Shown here: positions 59,174 to 64,000 of the stretch, one piece after another
Position numbering within the stretch: position 1 is the first letter of the stretch
How the letters are laid out: each line of letters begins with the position of its first letter
Assembly: GCA_900155495.1 (NCBI GenBank)
Contig: FTLJ01000179.1
Span: forward strand, 41,551-105,550
DNA: 64,000 nt
Direction of reading: 5' to 3'
Source of the DNA: Porogramme epimiltina
Taxonomy: Eukaryota; Basidiomycota; Agaricomycetes; Polyporales; Polyporaceae
Position numbers and translations under genes: made by a program
Notes under the pieces: model-generated
What the model was told of the DNA's origin: nothing
Databases searched by the model: none
What the model saw: only the letters and a program-made list of their open reading frames with translations

Positions 59174-60686
59174 CTATCCGGCAAACGGGAACCGCCACTC
59201 GCCGCCCGCGAACTCGCCCGAGAAATCGACGACGAACACGTTCCCCGAGTCGGGGAACGAGGACTGCCTGCTGCCATCACCCCCACACGCACCGCAGTGC
59301 GCTGTGGTCACATACAGCTGGTCGTTGTTGGCCCCTAAGCAGCTCCAAAGCTCTCGTAAGCGTCCAGATGTCTGGGGCTAAGGCAGGGCGACCGGGGGCA
59401 GGATCCCGCCTACTTACCGCCGAAGGTGCATGCTGTAACGTGGAGGGCAGTGGGGAAAACGACTTCGAGATCCATCTCCCCGTCCTTGGTGTACCTGATA
59501 ATCCTCGACCCGCCCCAACTGCGGCAGAAGCGCATGGGCGCGCGGCCCGTGGCGACCATGAGTATGACGATGCAGGGACGGGGAGTGCGGGAGCGGTAAT
59601 CAGTCGGCGGGCATCTAGTGCAAAAACGCTGCAAGAGGACAAACCGTGCCGACCACACCCCTCCATCCTTATCGATACAGAGGCCGTCCGGGTACGTTCC
59701 TTCGGGCAGGCCTTGTGACAGGGCGTCCGAGACAAAATCGCGCTTCCGGACGGCCTCGCCGCTCCCCGAGTAATCGTACGCGAATATCTTGTTCTTGAAA
59801 GAATCGGTAAAGAGCCTAAAGTTAGTGGGGACCATCCCCCGCGCACACACGCGCATTCAAACGATCTCAGATCTGGGGATGTCGCGGCAGAAGTTGGACG
59901 GGGCGCTCACATGGTTCTGCCATCGTCGGTCCAGCCCAGCCCGTTGGAGTCCTGCGCAGTGAGGGCGATCGCCATGCATGTTGGGCCCAGCACATTCATG
60001 GGAGATCGGTCAGCGGTTAGTCAGCGGAACTTTCGGGGAGAAGGCACTAGCGCACCGTAAACGGGCCGGGGTCGAATAGCTCGCACCTGCCGAGCGTGGG
60101 GTCGTACCTCCACAACTGCCCGGGGACGTCATGCGAGGGGTTGCAGAGGGTCCCCGCGACAAATCGACCCTGTGGGTCGCACGCGCCATCGTTAAACCGG
60201 GTGTACGGCTTGAAATGCTCTGGAACGGGCTGCGCAAGGTAGCGTAGGGAGGACTTCTCTTCGATAACGGCAAACCCTTCGCTTGTCGCACAGGCGAGCT
60301 ACATCGTAGCTCTTGTAAGTGAAGCGTAGCAATATCAGTGGGCGGCACGCCACCTACACCCTTGCCGTTGCTCCTAAGGGCCAAACAGGTAATGGCGTCT
60401 TTGAACTGTTCGCATTCTAGCGAGCCCGACACCACATTATAGTGATAGACCTGATATAATATAGGTTTATAGCGGTGGTAACAATTCCCAATATCTTACC
60501 TTGTTTTGTTCGATGTCCAAGAAATGCAACGTTGACGTCGCCGGATCGTACAGGGGACCTATGGTGCCCATGAACAACATACACGAGAAGACCAGAATGA
60601 AAGATATTACCTTCCCCTAGTGAACAGTTGGTTTGGAGGAGAGGTTTTTCGACGACGACGCGTCGGATAGGGGCGGTTTTAGACAT
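59174..60686 (-). CDS. SMP-30/gluconolactonase/LRE family protein (regucalcin-like)
   Basis: Six-bladed beta-propeller metal-dependent lactonase family; fungal members hydrolyse aldonolactones, but the substrate is not predictable. Eight exons (60686-60611, 60558-60500, 60450-60358, 60298-60056, 59951-59911, 59815-59645, 59518-59418, 59334-59174) give 314 residues. Motifs are CSLGEGPLYDPATSTLHFLDIEQNKVYHY (Glu metal ligand), FNDGACDPQGRFVAGTLC (Asn-Asp), DSNGLGWTDDGRTM (the Asn ligand), LFTDSFKNKIFAYDY, PDGLCIDKDGGVWSARWGGSRIIRY (Asp ligand) and GGANNDQLYVTTA. Metal-site Glu, Asn and Asp are all present. The C-terminus FAGGEWRFPFAG is typical. No signal peptide, so it is cytosolic. Confidence 0.93.
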
Positions 60687-61070
60687 GGAATGAGATGAGC
60701 ACTAAGATCAGGCGGGTCACTGAAAGGGGACTGGTCGATACGGGTGAATAAATACCAGCAACACACGATGACGTGTTGGTCATATGCACACGCAAACCAC
60801 ACCACCACGTAAATCGACCACCAGCAGTTAGGTTTTCGAAGTAATACTGCAACGACAGGACGTGCGAAGTCCGTGAGTTCTGCTAGTAGTCTTCTCTCCT
60901 TCTCTGCAAACCGTGCTAACCGTATTGAGCAGGGCACAGAGGCCTCGACCTCCGAAGTCTTGCCATGCCGTTTCGCAATTGAGATAAAGGAACGACGAAA
61001 CGGAAGCAGAGATTACGATTAAAGGACGGGAGAACGGTACATGGGCATCGATACTACAGACTAGTGAGCT
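60687..61070. other. Intergenic region SMP-30 promoter / ACP 3' end
   Basis: 384 nt with the promoter of the lactonase gene and the 3' end of the acyl carrier protein gene. No coding support. Confidence 0.45.
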
Positions 61071-61676
61071 GAAAATATAGTTAGTCGGCATGTTCAGGGA
61101 CGGAACGACCGTGGGCATCTCACCTTCCGGTGTCTTGGCAATGTAGTCAATGGCTGACGGCATCAACCTGGGTTAGGAGAGGGTCCGTCAATGGTTCTGG
61201 GACGGATACGCACCTTGCTGCACAGTCTTAATCTCATCTGCCTCCGCGTCGGGGATTTCGATGGCGAACTCCTGTAGTCACTTGAGCAGCTGCGACAGGA
61301 GACTGAAGGCACACATGACGGACCTCCTCTACAGCCATAACAACTTCGACCGCATCGAGACTATCGAGGCCGAGGTCCTCCGCAAATGCGGCGGTAGTGG
61401 TGAGCTAATAGGACACGTCAGAGTCTGCACGACGAATGCATGGCCTGCTAGGAGATTGAAGTTACTTGCCTTTGAGCCGTCAACCTTCTCAAAAGACTTC
61501 AGCACGTCGAGGACACGCGTTGTAATATCCTCTTTTGACAACCCTGCAGCAGCAGAGTACGCTGCGCGAGGAACCCACTGCGTGCGCGCGGCCAGCGCAA
61601 GACGGGGAGTGACGACCGAGCGTGCAGCAACGCCGAGGTTGCGAGAAGCAAAGTTGCGGGCGGCGATGCGGAACAT
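61071..61676 (-). CDS. ACP1: Mitochondrial acyl carrier protein
   Basis: 4'-phosphopantetheine carrier for mitochondrial fatty acid/lipoate synthesis and an accessory subunit of complex I. Five exons (61676-61470, 61404-61324, 61271-61214, 61153-61124, 61078-61071) encode 127 residues. A ~43-residue Arg/Ala-rich presequence ends near AAYSAA. The ACP domain follows: [48 protein letters not shown] (Ser of DSL is the prosthetic-group site), AIEIPDAEADEIKTVQQ and AIDYIAKTPEAH. The first intron is GC-AG: exon ...TCAAAG then GCAAGT, ending ATTAG; no GT donor gives a valid protein. The last coding exon is just 8 nt, and with it the protein ends KTPEAH as in other fungal ACPs. Confidence 0.95.
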
Positions 61677-62634
61677 GTCTGTGGTTTTGGGGAGGAGGAG
61701 CAGGAACGCGGTCACCAGAGCTCAGAAACCGACACACGTCGACGCCTCCGCCGGAATTCGCCGACTCGCTCTGACGCGCGATCACGTGCATGACCGCTTC
61801 AGTGCCAGCCAACGGGCTGCCTCCCATTGGCTAGACGCATGTGGTCGAACAGCAGTAACGAAGTAAGAATCAGCCATATTATAGGGATCAACTTCTTTGT
61901 ACATAGATTATATTCTTAAGCTTCTACTGGCACATATAGAGGGCTGCACTAGTTGGCTTAGGCTGAGAACATATACTCATGTCGACCGCTAGATTACGGT
62001 CATGGCCGCACCACAGATACTATAAAATGCGTACAGGGCACGATGAATGATGAATCAGTAAATGTTTTCCGTATAGACGTAACAGTACAGAATATGCATG
62101 GAAACGACAAGAACACGAGGGTGACCTGAATACCAGCCTGGGTCAACGATCCTGGCGAGCAATATAACCCAAGGCACAGGTGGAAGATCCAGGAGTTTCA
62201 GGTGGCGGAGGTGTGTGTAGGTACAGCGTGGAGGGGAGAGCAAGTCGGTGCGTACATAGTGTAAGTGTCTGTCGAGATGGCTCAAAGGAGTCCGAAGAGA
62301 AGGCGAAGCCAGAGAGACAAGGGCCAAGGCCAGATCGAGAGGTTAGACGCTCGTTGCGGTGGCTGAGAGAGGGTTCCGGCAGAAGCCGAAAAACTATGCA
62401 GCAGCAGTCACGGTGGCTGTCACTGCGTACCAGTCTCCGGCAGCCATTACATACCGACTGCAGCAAGATCGTCAAGGTGAGAGACTCAAGTATCAGAGTT
62501 GGCTTCTTGCTGACGCCGTACCACGCTTTCTGTTCCTCCACCTACCTCAAGGTTCGTGCCCTCCATCGTTTCCACCAACTTCCCGTGTTCATTCGCGTTC
62601 TCTACTCTCCCGCACGCTCTATTATAGACCCGCC
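61677..62634. other. Divergent intergenic region ACP1/RPL16
   Basis: 958 nt between divergent ATGs. CT-rich sequence precedes the ribosomal protein start. Part may be an intron-containing 5' leader of RPL16, which cannot be settled from sequence alone. Confidence 0.45.
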
Positions 62635-63412
62635 ATGGCCACTTTCTCCTCCACCCCCATCGTCATTGACGGCAAGGGCCATCTTCTCGGCCGTCTTGCT
62701 TCGATTATCTCGAAGCAAATTCTCAACGGCCAGAAGATTGTCGTCGTCCGGTGCGAGGAGATCAACATTTCCGGCAGTTTCTTCCGCAACAAGGTGTGTA
62801 GTATGCCAGACGTTGTATACAATGAACGCAAGACTCAAAATACTGGTGCAGCTGCGGTACCACAACTTCCTCCACAAACGCCACATCGTCAACCCGAAAA
62901 AGTCCGGCCCCTTCCACCACCGCGCCCCCTCCAAGATTCTCTACAGGGCCATCCGCGGCATGGTCCCTCACAAGACTGCCCGCGGCGCGGCTGCTCTTGA
63001 GCGCCTCAAGCTCTTTGAGGGCGTCCCCCCTCCCTACGATCGCAAGAAGCGCATGGTCGTCCCTGAGGCTCTCAGGGTATTGCGGTTGAAGCCTGGCCGG
63101 AAGTACTGCACGGTCAAGGTACGTCGCGTCTTTCACGTATCATGCACACGGGACACGTTATCAAACGATATCGCGTTGTAGCGTCTGTCCCACGAGGTCG
63201 GCTGGGGCTACAAGGACGTTGTTGACCGTCTGGAGGAGAAGAGGAAGGTCAAGGCCCTGGCCTTCCACGAGCGCAAGGTGAGCAGGAGTTCGTGTTTTGG
63301 GCTGTTCTTGTGTTGATTGGGGCGGACACAGACCGCGGCCCTCAAGCTGCGCCAAAAGGCCCTTGTGGACGCAACACCATCCTTCGAAAAGCTGGCGCAG
63401 CTCGGCTACTAG
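62635..63412 (+). CDS. RPL16: 60S ribosomal protein L16 (uL13, RPL13A)
   Basis: Cytosolic large-subunit ribosomal protein. Four exons (62635-62793, 62852-63118, 63182-63277, 63332-63412) encode 200 residues. The sequence shows [141 protein letters not shown] and ends LAQLGY. The acceptor of intron 1 is GGTGCAG at 62851; earlier AG dinucleotides break the protein. Length is the standard ~200. A pyrimidine-rich leader precedes the ATG, as in other ribosomal protein genes. Confidence 0.97.
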
Positions 63413-64000
63413 ATGGAACGAGTGCATGGCTTGACGCATCCGCCTTTTGCGCTCCTCTATGATTAGTGCCATGACATATTCCATGTACTACGCCTATTGC
63501 TCTCCTATGCCTGTTACACGGGGACGACGCTCGAATATGATACTACCGTTGCCGAGTAGGACGGTTTCGCGGCCTCCGGTTTACTTGTACAACACGAATT
63601 CATTGGGGTGCGTTGGGAGAGTACTGGAGAGTGTGTGCGGCCTGTGCCTGGCTGTGAGCGAGCGAGGCAGTCAAGCCTGTGTCCCTGTGTCCGTCTCCGT
63701 CGAGTCGTCGTCTCGTCTGAGTCATTTGCCGCAGCGCCCGCACTGCGCCCATGCGGGGAAGGCGTCCGCGTGGGTCGGCACGGCCCAGCAGCCGTCAAGT
63801 TTGGGCGGAGCGCGAAAGTGGCACTCCGCGCGGGGGAGATGCCGGGACACTGCGCCGGTCTGGGCAAGCCCTTCGCGCCCATCGTGCAAGCTTTTGCTCA
63901 CTCGCTCTCTCATCCTCCTCCCCCTGTCTCCTCGTTCCCCGCCCTCGCCCTCCCCCTCGCTCCACTTCCCCCCGCCTCCCCTCGTCATGCCCTCCGACGC
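63413..64000. other. Right flank; possible start of a next gene at 63987
   Basis: 588 nt after RPL16. The last 110 nt are strongly CT-rich and end with an ATG at 63987 followed by only four codons (MPSDA...) before the window ends. The context resembles fungal start regions, so a plus-strand gene probably begins here, but its identity cannot be read. Confidence 0.3.

Overview
This window is nuclear DNA from a filamentous basidiomycete, most likely an Agaricomycete (Polyporales-like; the order is inference). The evidence is dense short introns of about 45-70 nt with GTRNGT donors and CTNA-type branch points, GC-rich coding DNA, a FunK1 fungal kinase, a secreted RlpA-like double-psi beta-barrel protein, a GH5 family endo-mannanase with 19 exons in 2.4 kb, and a fungal-type complement of housekeeping genes. 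No ORF runs uninterrupted like a bacterial operon. I rebuilt the exon chains by hand. Every gene called intact closes in frame from ATG to stop with canonical or near-canonical splice sites.

Layout, left to right. 1.1-4.7 kb: two divergently oriented members of one unrecognised regulator-like family. 5.1-5.9: Tudor splicing factor SPF30/SMNDC1. 8.4-10.6 (-): RIO2 kinase. 11.2-12.1: N-alpha-acetyltransferase NAA40/NatD. 12.4-17.5: an organelle cluster with complex I ESSS subunit, glycine cleavage H protein (-), mitochondrial EF-Tu (-) and peroxin-14. 17.8-21.0: GRIP-type golgin. 21.6-24.5 (-): FunK1 kinase. 24.7-26.7: frame-disrupted Mediator subunit 5. 26.9-28.8 (-): zinc CDF transporter. 29.7-31.4: eIF3h. 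32.1-33.1: secreted RlpA-like protein. 34.3-36.4: F-box protein. 36.5-39.4 (-): pre-rRNA processing factor IPI1.

40.1-42.4: GH5 mannanase. 42.6-43.1 (-) and 50.3-50.8 (+): two copies of a small orphan protein family. 44.0-44.8 (-): ERI1-type exonuclease. 45.1-45.9 (-): NPC2 sterol-binding protein. 46.3-47.6: four-TM membrane protein. 47.9-49.3 (-): F-box/LRR-like protein. 53.5-55.1: pseudogene of a zinc alcohol/formaldehyde dehydrogenase. 55.5-56.6: AIM6-like phosphodiesterase. 57.2-58.2 (-): mitochondrial ribosomal bL17. 59.2-60.7 (-): SMP-30/gluconolactonase. 61.1-61.7 (-): mitochondrial acyl carrier protein. 62.6-63.4: ribosomal protein RPL16 (uL13).

There is no operon logic, but several divergent pairs share short intergenic promoters: EF-Tu/PEX14 (254 nt), FunK1/MED5 (172 nt), NPC2/tetraspan (490 nt) and RIO2/NAA40 (513 nt). 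Functional themes are mitochondrial function (five genes), ribosome biogenesis and translation (RIO2, IPI1, eIF3h, RPL16, bL17m, EF-Tu), and secreted or cell-wall activities (RlpA-like, GH5, NPC2). The most novel-looking items are the two orphan paralogous families, each supported by conserved intron positions, and two decayed genes. I found no transposon, CRISPR array, rRNA or convincing tRNA.
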